DNA of 64,000 bases, from positions 186,001 through 250,000 of the forward strand of contig JARGSG010000023.1 of assembly GCA_030374805.1 (NCBI GenBank). The letters are read 5' to 3'. This stretch comes from Gracilaria gracilis (lineage: Eukaryota > Rhodophyta > Florideophyceae > Gracilariales > Gracilariaceae). Positions 32,970 through 43,036 of this stretch are shown here, piece by piece (the stretch's first letter is position 1; each line of letters starts with the position of its first letter). The notes below the pieces were generated by a model, which did not search any database, was not told where the DNA came from, and saw only the letters and a program-made list of their open reading frames with translations. The position numbers were made by a program, and so were the translations under genes.

Positions 32970-33470
32970 TGTAGTACAATGAGACCTCAATGGGTTGGTG
33001 CCACGTGGGCCTACTGGTGCGCCTTGCTGGCTGCACTGTACCCAATTGGTATTCTGTATTTTATAATTTCTAATTTATAGTCTAGGATAGTTTAGCATTG
33101 CTGGCCCATGACAGTAGGTCATGGGCACAGCCGATGACGTCATGCCCGCAGGAAAGATCGGCGTCGGTGCACCTTGTATATATTGTGGTGCACCTCGCCT
33201 TCCCCCTCGGGTATTGTAAAGTCAGGCACCATTAGGGCAGTAACTATACCATCTTGGTCACTTGCTACTCTATTACTATTCAGGTTTTACCGCGCGTCGA
33301 CGTCTACTACCGTACACCTCCACGGTCTAGACTAGTTGCCCCGCCGTTTGCCCCTGCGGGTTTCAGGTGCCCTACTATCATATTGGTTGTGTGTTTTTCC
33401 CCTTTAGGTTGAGCCCTCGCGCGCTCCCTCTACCAGGCGGACCCCACACCTTATCGGTATTTGTACGACA
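32970..33470 (+). repeat. Gypsy-2 5' LTR (501 bp)
   Basis: TGTAGTAC...GTACGACA. It has a GCCCATGAC/GTCATGGGC hairpin, TGACGTCA at 33135-33142, and a TATATAT core flanked by GGTGCACC (33166-33173 and 33187-33194). It lacks one 7-bp TTTCTAA unit present in the 3' copy. Confidence 0.95.
33135..33194. promoter_or_regulatory. Gypsy-2 LTR promoter module
   Basis: A perfect CRE-type palindrome TGACGTCA is followed 23 bp later by GGTGCACC, TTG, TATATAT, TGT, GGTGCACC. Because GGTGCACC is self-complementary and TATATA is symmetric, the module reads nearly the same on both strands. It is kept in all four LTRs of this family. Known: TGACGTCA is a bZIP target and TATATA a TBP target. Use in both directions is an inference. 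Confidence 0.6.
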
Positions 33471-33472
33471 TT

Positions 33473-33489
33473 TTGGTCTCCCGACTTAG
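33473..33489 (+). other. Gypsy-2 primer-binding site
   Basis: TTGGTCTCCCGACTTAG lies two bases after the LTR. The TGG start fits pairing with the CCA end of a tRNA. The tRNA could not be named. Confidence 0.55.
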
Positions 33490-33617
33490 AAGTTTCTTGG
33501 TTTTTGTCGTACCTTTACTGGTGAACAGAAGACATTCGAAAGGATTCTGGAAGTTCACACACCTATTTGGTTTCGTAGGAATACTCGCGAAGCAATTGGA
33601 TACCACTATTGGTCACT

Positions 33618-35375
33618 ATGGAAAGACCTACAAGGATTACTCGTGGCTCTAGCGCGCCACCTATCCACAAGGGTTCTGCTGCGGCTTCGGCCGCTAAACC
33701 CATTCTGGATAATCCCGAGGAGTTGCTTCGGCAACCTCGGGCCGGAACCTCAAAGGATACGGGCACTCAGCCACCGTTGGCTCCTGAACCTAACAAGGAT
33801 TTGCCGACAACGGTTGAGGACCTTTGGCCCCAATTGGAAGATCGAGCGAAAGCTCTTTTTACCGCTACGGTTAATGAAGCTATGACCTCAATGGACATGG
33901 ACGCCGTTACCCGCTTGGTGGTTGATCGAGCCGTGCACGAGCTCTCTCAACGCATACCTAAATTGGTTGAAACATACCTCTTAACGGGTGCCCGGGAGCA
34001 TATCTACCGAGTGGTTCAAGACCTTTGGGTTTCCGAAGGAATGGCGGAAACAAAAACCCCTGGGGTGAAGATGGTTACTCGCATACCACAAGGGATCCCT
34101 GCCGGTTCTTCCGCACCAATCAAGCCAATTCCGGCCGATAGTGCGTACCTACAAGGTTTAAGGCAAGCTCAAGAGGACCATATAGAGATGGGCCCTCGAG
34201 ACGTGTACTTGCCACCCATTGGAGGTAACGTTCGAAAGGACACCAAGACTGGTGGACCTGAGGACGATTCGTCTGACCCAGAAGAGGGGCGACGAAGAAG
34301 AAACCGCAAGGGTAAAGAAAGGAGGAGGAAAAAGGGAAAGAATCGCGGCTACGACTCTGACCCCGATTCCTCGAGCTCCGATACCGATACTGGTTCATCG
34401 TCGGATGATGACCGTAAAGGTAGACGCCAGAAGAGACCGAACAGGTTGGCGAAGAAGTCGTCAAAGAGAAACCGGAAAGGTAAGAAGAAACGGTACGAGT
34501 CGTCCGACTCGGATTCGGACACCGATACAACCCTAGAGGTGCGTCAGCCGCTGAACGATATGTTCACAAAAGCGGTTGATTATAGGTCATATCGGTTGAG
34601 AAACCGATCCTCTGCTTACACCCAAGAGGTTGCGCAGAAGATCACCAAGCACCATAAGAAGCTCAGCTTCCAGATGGGTGATACTACCTTCACAGGTGAT
34701 GATCCCATTGCGGTAATTGAGTTTCTACAGAAGGTCAAGATTGCATGTGACCAAAATGGTTTTTCCGAAGGTGCTGCCATGTGGTTATTCCAGTTTTATC
34801 TTAAAGGTCAAGCTTACCACTTGCTGCAAGGCAGGCTCCGTGGAAATACCCTGGCGGTTGATGAAGAGGGGACAGAGATGTTAGAGACGTACCCAGAAGT
34901 GGTTAATTTCATGTTGGAAACTTACGCTACCGATGAGGTTATCCAGGAAGGTTACGCTGAGGTGCAGGCATATCGCCAACGCTCTAGCCAAACCGAAATG
35001 AAATTCTCGTTGGGCCTTTGGAATCTGGCCACCCGATGCGGTAATGTCTTTACCACTAGTAGGTTGAAGTCGCTCTTTGCCGACAATGTTGACAAAGCGA
35101 TCCGTTCGCAGGTACGCAATTACCTGACGAACAACCGTAAGGTGGACTATAATGGGCTTGCCCGTTATGCCCAGGGATTAGGCGACACTCTCCGTCACGG
35201 AAAGAAGCCGTCGGCGTCCCATACCTCAAAGGATAAACCGAAACGGTCAGTATTGGAGCTAGAAGAAAGCACTACCTCAGAGGGAGATTCGCTCATTCGC
35301 GTACCAACAGGAATGGCAGTTCATCTCGTGACTCCATTGGTAATTGGTCGTCGACAGTACCACCAGCTTCGGTAA
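33618..35375 (+). pseudogene. Gypsy-2 Gag (matrix/capsid part)
   Basis: ATG 33618 opens 585 codons. The order is an N-terminal linker, a helical segment (about 60-140), a strongly mixed basic and acidic region (RRRRNRKGKERRRKKGK followed by runs of S/D), and a retrotransposon Gag core around YLKGQAYHLL. Near 35336 a 28-bp deletion relative to gypsy-1 shifts the frame, and translation ends at 35373-35375, before the zinc knuckle. Gag would form the particle and bind the RNA. Confidence 0.88.
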
Positions 35376-35461
35376 GGTCGCCACCGAGTGCGGCGAGCAC
35401 TCAACAAACCTCAACGGGTGGTTCGCAAGCATCTTCCTATGCTACAGCACCGACCAATCCG

Positions 35462-35752
35462 GTGACCCAACCTACCTCTATGGCAATGCGTGATCCCCAG
35501 ACAGGTGGATTGGTTTGCTGGCTCTGTTTGTCGCCAGACCATCTGGCGAACAGATGTGATAAAATACCCCCAGGGGTGCGCGAACATCTGATCAGTGCCA
35601 GGCAGCAAAACCACCGTAACCTATATGGATCTGGAAAGAGGGTACAAGCTCAACCATCACCATCTTAGGTTCATCTCGTCGAGGAAACACCAATCTTGGA
35701 GAAGGACAGTCCCGCTCAAGAGGAGCAGGAAAACACCGAACGGTTAGCGTAG
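35462..35752 (+). pseudogene. Gypsy-2 Gag zinc knuckle and C-terminus
   Basis: In the pre-deletion frame the zinc knuckle CWLCLSPDHLANRC (CX2CX4HX4C) is intact. A TAG at 35666-35668 stands where gypsy-1 has CAG (a C-to-T change). The natural Gag stop is TAG 35750-35752, shared by both copies. The pol frame (-1 relative to Gag) is already open from 35620, so gag and pol overlap by about 130 bases. Confidence 0.85.
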
Positions 35753-35767
35753 GGGCCACCCCTAACC
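35728..35767 (+). promoter_or_regulatory. Candidate -1 programmed frameshift signal between gag and pol
   Basis: G-GAA-AAC (35728-35734) lies in the Gag frame as X-XXY-YYZ. After 7 nt a stem forms between GGTTAG (35742-35747) and CTAACC (35762-35767), with an inner GGG/CCC pairing, and it holds the Gag TAG. Pol is in the -1 frame. The heptamer is imperfect (GGA, not three identical bases, in the P-site), so this is a candidate, but both copies keep it exactly. Confidence 0.45.
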
Positions 35768-35772
35768 GTGAA

Positions 35773-38700
35773 TTGGAAGGCCCGTCGATACCGGAACGGG
35801 AAACCTTAATGGTGGAAAAAGAAGAATCAGATGTACCCAATGTGGTGTGTCTAATGAAGTACAATAACTATAAAGTTAATGCTTCAGTAAGCTTTCTCAA
35901 TTACCCACAGGTCCCCGTTGCGTGTGTACTCGATACCGGCGCCGGTCCGAATGTGCTAAACGCTCGCGTCATACCCGATGCGGTCTTGCGGAACATTCGA
36001 CCTGCCCCGACTATCAACCCGCTGGTGGACGCTAACGAGCGCCCACTGCACCTTAAAGGAATGTTGACCACTGTGGTACAACTTGGAACCTTGAAGGTGA
36101 AGCTCAATTTCTTTGTGGTGGATCGTCTGGTGACAGACTGTATCCTCGGGACCAACTTTATTGACAGACATGTCAAGGCAATTTTGCCAGGGTCCCGAAC
36201 GGTCGCTCTCCGTCAAGGTGGTCGTATTGCCATACTGGGTAATACGAAGACCAAAAATGGTTGGTGTCAGAAGCCGAGGTCCAATATACCCACGGAAACG
36301 GTTTCAAACAAGATACGACTCACCAAAATGGTTTCAATTCCGGCTATGACCCAAATGGTAGTGAATGCCTCCTGCGCAGTTCCAGGACTGGTAATGCTAC
36401 AGAACCATCCTAGGTTGGCAGAAAGACATCTCGCCTTGATGGCAAACGGGATTATCGACAACATCTCTAATCAATCCTTCAAGGTGTACTTGAGTAACTC
36501 TAGCAGTCATATTGTTAAGTTACCCAAGAATACCACTATTGGAATCGCATTGCCGGCACCACAAGGGGTTTTCACGGTCTCAACTAATAGGTTGGGCGAG
36601 GTCGCCACCTCTAAGGAAGGGGGAGGAACAGATGCGCCATACCCTGCATATGCGCCCCCGCTATCGACAAACATCAAAATGGAACAGAAGATCGCCAATA
36701 TCTTTAAGGTTGAAGATCAGGAAAAGACTATGGAACTGGACCCAGTGCGGAATTGGAGAGAGGAAGTCCAGATCGGTGCGGAGAACCAGGCTCTCCGAGA
36801 CCGGATCCTCAGTCTCTTAGAAGAATTTGAACCCATGTGGTCGGGCCGGTTGGGCCAAATTGAGGCTACAGAGCACCGTATTGATATGATGCCTGGCTGG
36901 AAACCCATTTACCAGCAGCCTTACCGTGCAGGTCCAAAAGCCCGGGAGGTTGAGCTCAATGAGGTCGAGAGAATGCTCCGTGAAGGTGTCATAGAACCAG
37001 CAAATGCGGACTGGGCCAGCCCTATGGTTCTCGTCACAAAGAAGAATGATACCCGTATGCGGTTCTGTGTGGACTACAGACGACTGAATAGTATGACCAT
37101 TAGGGATTCTTACCCAATACCTAGAATGGACGAGTGTATAGATTCGTTGGGCAACGCCAAGATCTTTACTACGCTCGATGCCAATTGTGGTTATTGGCAG
37201 GTACCTATCAGGGAAGAAGACAAGGACAAAACTACGTTTACTTGCCACGCTGGGTTATTCCGTTTTACGCGTATGCCCTTTGGGTTGCGAAATGCCCCGG
37301 CTACCTTTCAGAGGGCGTTAGATATAATCCTTTCGAAGGTGAAGTGGAGAACCGCTCTGGTATACATCGACGATGTAATCATATATTCCAGAACGGTAGA
37401 GGAACATTTCCACCATGTTAGGGAAGTTTTGAACCTTTTGAGGGAATCTGGAGTAACGTTGAAGCTCCGCAAGTGCGAATTCTTCACCAAAGAGGTAGAA
37501 TACCTTGGTCATATCATCAGCCCTGGGAGGTTAGAAGTGACGCCGCGGAATATCCGGGCCGTGCAGGAGGCGAAGCCACCCACGTCCCAGACGGAAATCC
37601 AATACTTTATAGGTTTGTGCAATGTGTACCGCCGGTTTATCAAGGGATTTCCCAAGATAGCGGCTCCCCTCAACAGGAAGCTGCCGAAAGGTCAACCTAC
37701 AAGGTTTGAATGTCTTACCAATGAGGAAATGGATGCGTTCGAGGCGCTGAAACATGCGCTCTTGACACCTCCCATCTTGGCATTACCCAAAGCTGGTTTA
37801 CGATACACGTTGGATACTGACGCTTCGGACGCCCAAATTGGTTGTTGTCTTATGCAGGAGCAAGAAAACGGCGACAAACTACCTATAGGGTACTGGAGCC
37901 GTGCTTTGCACGCTGCAGAAAAGAACTACACAATAACCGAAAAGGAATGTCTGGCAGTAGTCTGGAGCATGTTGATGCTCCGTCCCTACCTATATGGTGA
38001 AAGGTTCACGCTTCGAACCGACCATGATGCCCTACGGTGGATACTGGGTCTGGCCGACGCATCAGGCAGACTTGCTCGATGGCGGTTACGACTTTCAGAG
38101 TTCGAGTATGACGTACAGTACCGTCCAGGTATCAAGCACAATGTCGCAGACGCGATGTCTCGCATTACCACAGATGGTTTGGACACCGAGCCGGTAGAAG
38201 ATGATATCCCATGTTTTATCATCTCTACAGACCCTAGTGGTGATGCTGATACCTTAGAAGGTTACTGGACTCTACCCGAAGAGGATACGTGGTTTAGTGA
38301 TGCCATCGCTCGGGAAATACTCGCCCTCGAGGAAACAGACGTCATGCCAATTACCCGCGAGGAATTCCTGAGAGAGCAAGCAAACGATGTTTATTGCCGC
38401 TCTCTCATGGACCAAGTAGGTATGAAAGACTCGAACTTTGACGTCGACCGAAATGGTTTCCTGGTGAGGCGAGCTCCTATTGATGGTTTCCTTCAGAAGG
38501 TAGTGCCCAAGGTGCTGCGCCCTCGGGTGCTGTACCTAGCCCACTACCCAAGGTTATCAGGACACCCTGGAGGTACGAGAATGTACTACACCTTGAGGCA
38601 AGGATACTACTGGCCTCATATGGCTAATGATATATATACCTTTGTAGGTCAATGTGAATCTTGCGTACGTACCCGTGGAGGTCTCCGGAAGCACAGAAAA

Positions 38701-40035
38701 TACTTGAAGTTATTCCCTGCAGCGGGTCCTCTCGAGTTCGTCGCAATAGACCTTCTGGGTCCACTACCAAAAACCACAAGGGGATATCAGTACATCATCG
38801 TAATCACCGACAGGTTCACGAAGCTCACGCGAGCGATACCCTTGAAGGACGCGAAATCGACGACCCTCGCGGTGGCGTTCTTGAACAATTGGATCTACCC
38901 GTATGGGGCACCGCTTTATCTACTTACCGACAATGGTTCGAACTTAGCTTCGAAGTTCTTTGAAGCTGTTTGTAACCTCTTGGGTATTAAGCACTACTTC
39001 ACAACTGCCTACCATCCGCAAACGAATGGGCAAGTGGAGCGCTTTAACCGAACACTGGTATCTAGGCTGCGACATTATACGGAAGAACACCAAACTGGTT
39101 GGGACGAGCTCGTGCAGCCCTTGACATATGCATATAACCTTCAGGTTCATCGAGCGACGCAAACTACGCCGTTCGATCTAATACTGTCAAGACACCCACC
39201 AGGTATTGTTGTTGAAGGGGACCCATTAGGACAAGAAGCCGCCGGAGCGCTCACACCGTCACAGGTCAAACGGAATACCCTTTTGAGGTTGAGACGTGCT
39301 CTCAAGTATGCTGAGAGCAAGCTCACAGCATCCCAGAAGCGGTACAAGGAGGACTACGACCGAAAGGTAACCCAAGTGGTAACTGCTACGCCGGGTCAAT
39401 ATGTCTTTATTGACCACCCTCCGAAAGGAGCTAAGCCACGACCGGGTGATGAGGCCGATGATGAAGCTATTGATAGAGATATCAATTCCAAGCTTCTTCC
39501 GAAATCATCGGGACCTTTCAAGGTAGTTCGAGCAACCGACCACACAGTCACGGTGAACCAAGATGGTGTAGAGAATACGATCTCTATTGACCGAATCACG
39601 GTTGCACCTCAGACGGTTCAGTCCAGGAAGGAACGCGGAGAATCCGCGCGTGACCCACCAGCGGTTGCCCTGAGGACTCAGCCCCGGGAAGACGGGACAC
39701 CCATCGAGGTTAACGATGACGCACAGGGTGACGACCCAGACTACGTACCACCTGCGGGGATTACGGTTGCTCCTTCAGAGAAAACACCTACCCCTAGTGG
39801 TACCGATGCTCATCTAAACCAAAGTGGTAAAACGATACCAGCCCAGGTCTCTAATGAGTTCCCAGTGGAACGCCTTGTAGGTCACCGCCGTACCCCAGAT
39901 GGTCTAAAGTACACCGTACGTTGGTATGGCTGGGGCGCCGATGGTGACACTGCTGAGCCGCCCTCAGCCATACCACACCATTTCAGGGTAAGCTACTGGA
40001 ACCGCAAAGGAGAGGACATGCCGAATGATGGGTAA
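35773..40035 (+). CDS. Gypsy-2 Pol polyprotein with chromodomain
   Basis: 1,420 codons open; translation probably enters by frameshift, since 35773 is TTG and no ATG precedes protease. Protease D54-TG (LDTGAGPNV). RT with FTRMPFGLRNAP and Y531-IDD. RNase H with TLDTDASDAQIG. Integrase with zinc region H-x-H...CESC, catalytic AIDLLGP, LLTDNGSN and HPQTNGQVERF. Then a GPF-like SSGPFKVV module and a C-terminal chromodomain (about 1360-1415) with YTVRWYGWG. All catalytic residues I can see are in place. Chromodomains in this family usually steer integration into heterochromatin. It is the best-preserved Pol in the window. Confidence 0.95.
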   Translation: MEGPSIPERETLMVEKEESDVPNVVCLMKYNNYKVNASVSFLNYPQVPVACVLDTGAGPNVLNARVIPDAVLRNIRPAPTINPLVDANERPLHLKGMLTTVVQLGTLKVKLNFFVVDRLVTDCILGTNFIDRHVKAILPGSRTVALRQGGRIAILGNTKTKNGWCQKPRSNIPTETVSNKIRLTKMVSIPAMTQMVVNASCAVPGLVMLQNHPRLAERHLALMANGIIDNISNQSFKVYLSNSSSHIVKLPKNTTIGIALPAPQGVFTVSTNRLGEVATSKEGGGTDAPYPAYAPPLSTNIKMEQKIANIFKVEDQEKTMELDPVRNWREEVQIGAENQALRDRILSLLEEFEPMWSGRLGQIEATEHRIDMMPGWKPIYQQPYRAGPKAREVELNEVERMLREGVIEPANADWASPMVLVTKKNDTRMRFCVDYRRLNSMTIRDSYPIPRMDECIDSLGNAKIFTTLDANCGYWQVPIREEDKDKTTFTCHAGLFRFTRMPFGLRNAPATFQRALDIILSKVKWRTALVYIDDVIIYSRTVEEHFHHVREVLNLLRESGVTLKLRKCEFFTKEVEYLGHIISPGRLEVTPRNIRAVQEAKPPTSQTEIQYFIGLCNVYRRFIKGFPKIAAPLNRKLPKGQPTRFECLTNEEMDAFEALKHALLTPPILALPKAGLRYTLDTDASDAQIGCCLMQEQENGDKLPIGYWSRALHAAEKNYTITEKECLAVVWSMLMLRPYLYGERFTLRTDHDALRWILGLADASGRLARWRLRLSEFEYDVQYRPGIKHNVADAMSRITTDGLDTEPVEDDIPCFIISTDPSGDADTLEGYWTLPEEDTWFSDAIAREILALEETDVMPITREEFLREQANDVYCRSLMDQVGMKDSNFDVDRNGFLVRRAPIDGFLQKVVPKVLRPRVLYLAHYPRLSGHPGGTRMYYTLRQGYYWPHMANDIYTFVGQCESCVRTRGGLRKHRKYLKLFPAAGPLEFVAIDLLGPLPKTTRGYQYIIVITDRFTKLTRAIPLKDAKSTTLAVAFLNNWIYPYGAPLYLLTDNGSNLASKFFEAVCNLLGIKHYFTTAYHPQTNGQVERFNRTLVSRLRHYTEEHQTGWDELVQPLTYAYNLQVHRATQTTPFDLILSRHPPGIVVEGDPLGQEAAGALTPSQVKRNTLLRLRRALKYAESKLTASQKRYKEDYDRKVTQVVTATPGQYVFIDHPPKGAKPRPGDEADDEAIDRDINSKLLPKSSGPFKVVRATDHTVTVNQDGVENTISIDRITVAPQTVQSRKERGESARDPPAVALRTQPREDGTPIEVNDDAQGDDPDYVPPAGITVAPSEKTPTPSGTDAHLNQSGKTIPAQVSNEFPVERLVGHRRTPDGLKYTVRWYGWGADGDTAEPPSAIPHHFRVSYWNRKGEDMPNDG

Positions 40036-40936
40036 ACCTTAGAGGTAATGCAGTCCCCTAAGGAAGGGGGAAAAGCACATTGTAATGAGGAGTACCAAAG
40101 TCGGTTCGGACGCTCACCGAGAAATTAGAACCAGAAGGAAACATTCCATGAGGGTACGTCCAAGGAGCGGTAGCGCTAAAGACGGACGCACCGTTGTACG
40201 CGCGCCGTTGCACACGCGCCATGCACGTGCGCGGCACGCGCGCGAACCCGCACGGTGGAAACATTCAAAAAATTGTATCTTTTTATTTGACGAGGCATAC
40301 GCGCGCTTCTCGTGGCGCGCCGTGCGGAGTAACCGATTCGGTTTACACTATTGTGTGTAGGGAGCGAGCAACGGCATGGTCAAAAAATCTAAGTATTTTG
40401 ACCGTGCCGCGCTCCCGAATCGGCCATTCCCAGCCTCTGAAACCCCTTGGTTCTCGAGATACAGACCAAAAGGGTTTTCTGCGTTTTAACTACCATATGG
40501 AGGGGTAATTTTCCGGTCAAATATTTTGATTCGCCTTGCAAGTAACCTCCAGGGTAAAACACCGCACGTGCGCCCATGCATAGTGAGAGGCCATGCAGAC
40601 CAATCCAGGTACATTGCTGGCCACCGCGCGCAAGCGCGTGGCACGTCACCTCACCTCACGGGGAGGCAAAACCGCTCGCTGCCCCGCGCGGAGGCGAAGC
40701 GTCGTACCATCATGGTGAATCCATACTACGAGCACGCAAATGTAGCTCCAGATGGAACCAATTTACCTACAAGGAACTACGCTTCACCCACCGTGGTGGA
40801 AGGGGGAGGGGAGTTATTTTCGCGTTTCCGCCTCGCAATGCCCCTCGATGGAAATTGGAACCTAACATGGAAACACATAACTTTTAACTTTACTGAAAGA
40901 GCAATACCAACAGGGATGCAGAAGTGGTTACGACAA
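40036..40936 (+). other. Gypsy-2 spacer between pol and the antisense gene
   Basis: No protein is recognised. It is collinear with 19006-20045 of gypsy-1, including the GCGCGC and CACGTGC-rich block (40195-40330), but shorter by the gypsy-1-specific tandem array. Confidence 0.6.
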
Positions 40937-43036
40937 TCAACCTGATGGGTGAGTGGCAAAGTGAGGCCCCGAGGAGCCTCCAGCTGAGGATCCCCGACCC
41001 GGAGTGGTGTTCTGATGGGCTCCCGGCCAAGGCTGGAAGAGATGAGCCTGGCCTGGAGCCTGGCTAGGCGCGCTACAATGACCCACGGGGGTACTAGTAG
41101 GCACGCTGACGCCTGGCATCACGTCGGCACCCATCGGAGGTGGCGCGCTCGCCTGCGCAACCGACGGAGGTGCCGACGACCCGATGTGGAGAGGAGCCTG
41201 CGGAGCGGCTAGAAGGCCGGGGTTCAGGCTAGCACCAAATAGGGGATCCTCCAAAGGGTTTGTAGGCGTCGGGCCCATGGCCGTCGCTAGGCCTGCCACC
41301 TGGTTGGTAGCCATCTGGTAGAGCTCGACCTGGAACCGGTTCCGGAACTCACCAATTTGGGAAAAGGATCGCATGTACTGCGCATGACGAGGCAGGATGC
41401 TTTCCAGAAGGGTAAGAGCTTCGACCACAGAGGTAGGACCCGCCCGCTGGAAGTTCACCACACAGGCTTGGCGGACCCGAGCCATTAAACCTGAAATGGC
41501 CTGGGAGTCCACCTGAGAGGGGACAGGCGCCGCAGCCGCAGCCATGACACCCCCGAGGATAGCCCGCGGAGGCCCATCAACCCTTGTGGTACTAGGGAGA
41601 AGAGGAGTGACACCAGTATGGGCAGGCGTATTGCGTCCCTCTGGAGCGGGAGTAGGCGCTGAAGTGACCACAGGGGTAGCTGCTGGCGATTCCACCACGG
41701 TTGGGAATGGCTCGGGACTCCCTGGAGGTCCCTGATCGGTCGGAGCCCCGGGATAGCGCTGCTCCGCGCGGGATACAACCTTCCAGGACACCGGATCGAA
41801 AACCTCCCACCCCTGCTTGGCTCCCCACGGGAAACTCTCCGCTTGGGTAAGCAACGATTCCAGCTGCTCAATAGAGTAGTCCGTACCTGCCACAATGGTT
41901 CCGAGTGCAAATAGGCGAATGTCGCGAATGACCCTCGGGTGAATGAAGAACATACGACCAGGAGGTTGCACACCGTCACAGTAAATCTCGGCTTCTCGAG
42001 AACGACAATCCCAGTCAATACCGTCACGGGCAGCCTGCAGAGCCAAGATGGCCACCAATACGGCCCATTCCGCGAGGGCAATCGACCAAATGAGGTAATA
42101 CCGATCATGGTTACGGGTGATGTAGCTCCCGAAGTAAACCAGTACCGGTGGGGTTGGGACGCTAAGCGACATCGGTACCTCATAGGCATTCCACCATTCA
42201 GGTCGGGCCACATACCAAGAGGTTCTTCCCTTATTAGGTTGTGAGAAGAACTCCACATTATGGAACCCATGCATGACGCGGTTGAAGCTGGACCGGGTGC
42301 GAATGCGAGCCTCGGTGGCAGCATCCACCCCCCACCTACGACGGTTAGCCCAATGGATGGTATTGTAAGGCCTATCGAAGCAAACCAAATGTGGTGAAGC
42401 CGGAAGGTACTGCTGCGGAAGGGAGTCGTACTGACAGATCTTCACAACCAGACGTCGGTAATAATGCAGCTCCGGTTCAATACGAACATACGGCAGATCG
42501 CTGGGATAAAGCGGGGGGATGAAATACCTCATTGGTGTGTGTCGCTTGCGGCTGTCATAGCACTCCACCCGACCCTGACGAGGTTGAGATTTCTTATCCC
42601 GACGGTGAAGCGTTTGGGGGACGGAGCGGAGACGCTCGCAATCCCAGCGAAACAAACTCAAGTAGGTATCCAAAGTCGGACGGCGTAAGACGCCGAGAAG
42701 CGATGTGTTCCCCGGCGCCACTGGCCAGTTCCGACGGTACAGCGTCGCTTGCGACACCATTTTTGGATCGACCCCGAAGGTACCATGTTGGGAAACGTTC
42801 CAGTCGGCCGTGGTGAACGGCTCCAAACCATAATAGGAAATACCACGAGGAATCTCGGGCTCCGGACCATACGGGTCCCGGATCCCTTCGTGAATCGCTT
42901 GAGGTTGGTTTGAGGAAGACGGAACCGGCTGGCTCCGAAAACCAGTTTGGATGCGGGAATGGTACAAAGCAGCACCCCGAGAACCAGACTTGGCAATGCC
43001 GCTTCCGCGGCCGCGCGAAGGACCGGCACCCGACAT
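40937..43036 (-). CDS. Antisense accessory protein of gypsy-2 (699 aa), unknown function
   Basis: It reads opposite to gag-pol, from ATG 43036 (context CACACCATGTCGGG) to TGA 40937-40939, with no stops. The N-terminus is Gly/Arg/Ser-rich (MSGAGPSRGRGSG). Next is a compact, Tyr/Trp/Arg-rich globular region (about 60-430), including a hydrophobic stretch WSIALAEWAVLVAILALQ near residues 312-335 that could be a membrane or buried helix. A Pro/Ala/Thr-rich linker follows (about 445-500), then a helical segment (about 500-580) and a Pro/Gly/Ser-rich tail. No known domain was recognised. The same gene is present, broken, in gypsy-1. Antisense frames in this position are known from some plant Tat/Ogre/RIRE2-type gypsy elements; homology to them is not claimed. 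The frame stays open upstream in gypsy-1, but no earlier ATG is seen. Confidence 0.7.
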   Translation of the reverse strand: MSGAGPSRGRGSGIAKSGSRGAALYHSRIQTGFRSQPVPSSSNQPQAIHEGIRDPYGPEPEIPRGISYYGLEPFTTADWNVSQHGTFGVDPKMVSQATLYRRNWPVAPGNTSLLGVLRRPTLDTYLSLFRWDCERLRSVPQTLHRRDKKSQPRQGRVECYDSRKRHTPMRYFIPPLYPSDLPYVRIEPELHYYRRLVVKICQYDSLPQQYLPASPHLVCFDRPYNTIHWANRRRWGVDAATEARIRTRSSFNRVMHGFHNVEFFSQPNKGRTSWYVARPEWWNAYEVPMSLSVPTPPVLVYFGSYITRNHDRYYLIWSIALAEWAVLVAILALQAARDGIDWDCRSREAEIYCDGVQPPGRMFFIHPRVIRDIRLFALGTIVAGTDYSIEQLESLLTQAESFPWGAKQGWEVFDPVSWKVVSRAEQRYPGAPTDQGPPGSPEPFPTVVESPAATPVVTSAPTPAPEGRNTPAHTGVTPLLPSTTRVDGPPRAILGGVMAAAAAPVPSQVDSQAISGLMARVRQACVVNFQRAGPTSVVEALTLLESILPRHAQYMRSFSQIGEFRNRFQVELYQMATNQVAGLATAMGPTPTNPLEDPLFGASLNPGLLAAPQAPLHIGSSAPPSVAQASAPPPMGADVMPGVSVPTSTPVGHCSAPSQAPGQAHLFQPWPGAHQNTTPGRGSSAGGSSGPHFATHPSG

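Noticed and set aside
41485-42324. Other long minus-strand frames inside the antisense gene region
   Set aside because: They overlap the 699-codon gene in another frame, are Arg/Ser/Cys-rich, and look like shadows of its codon bias.
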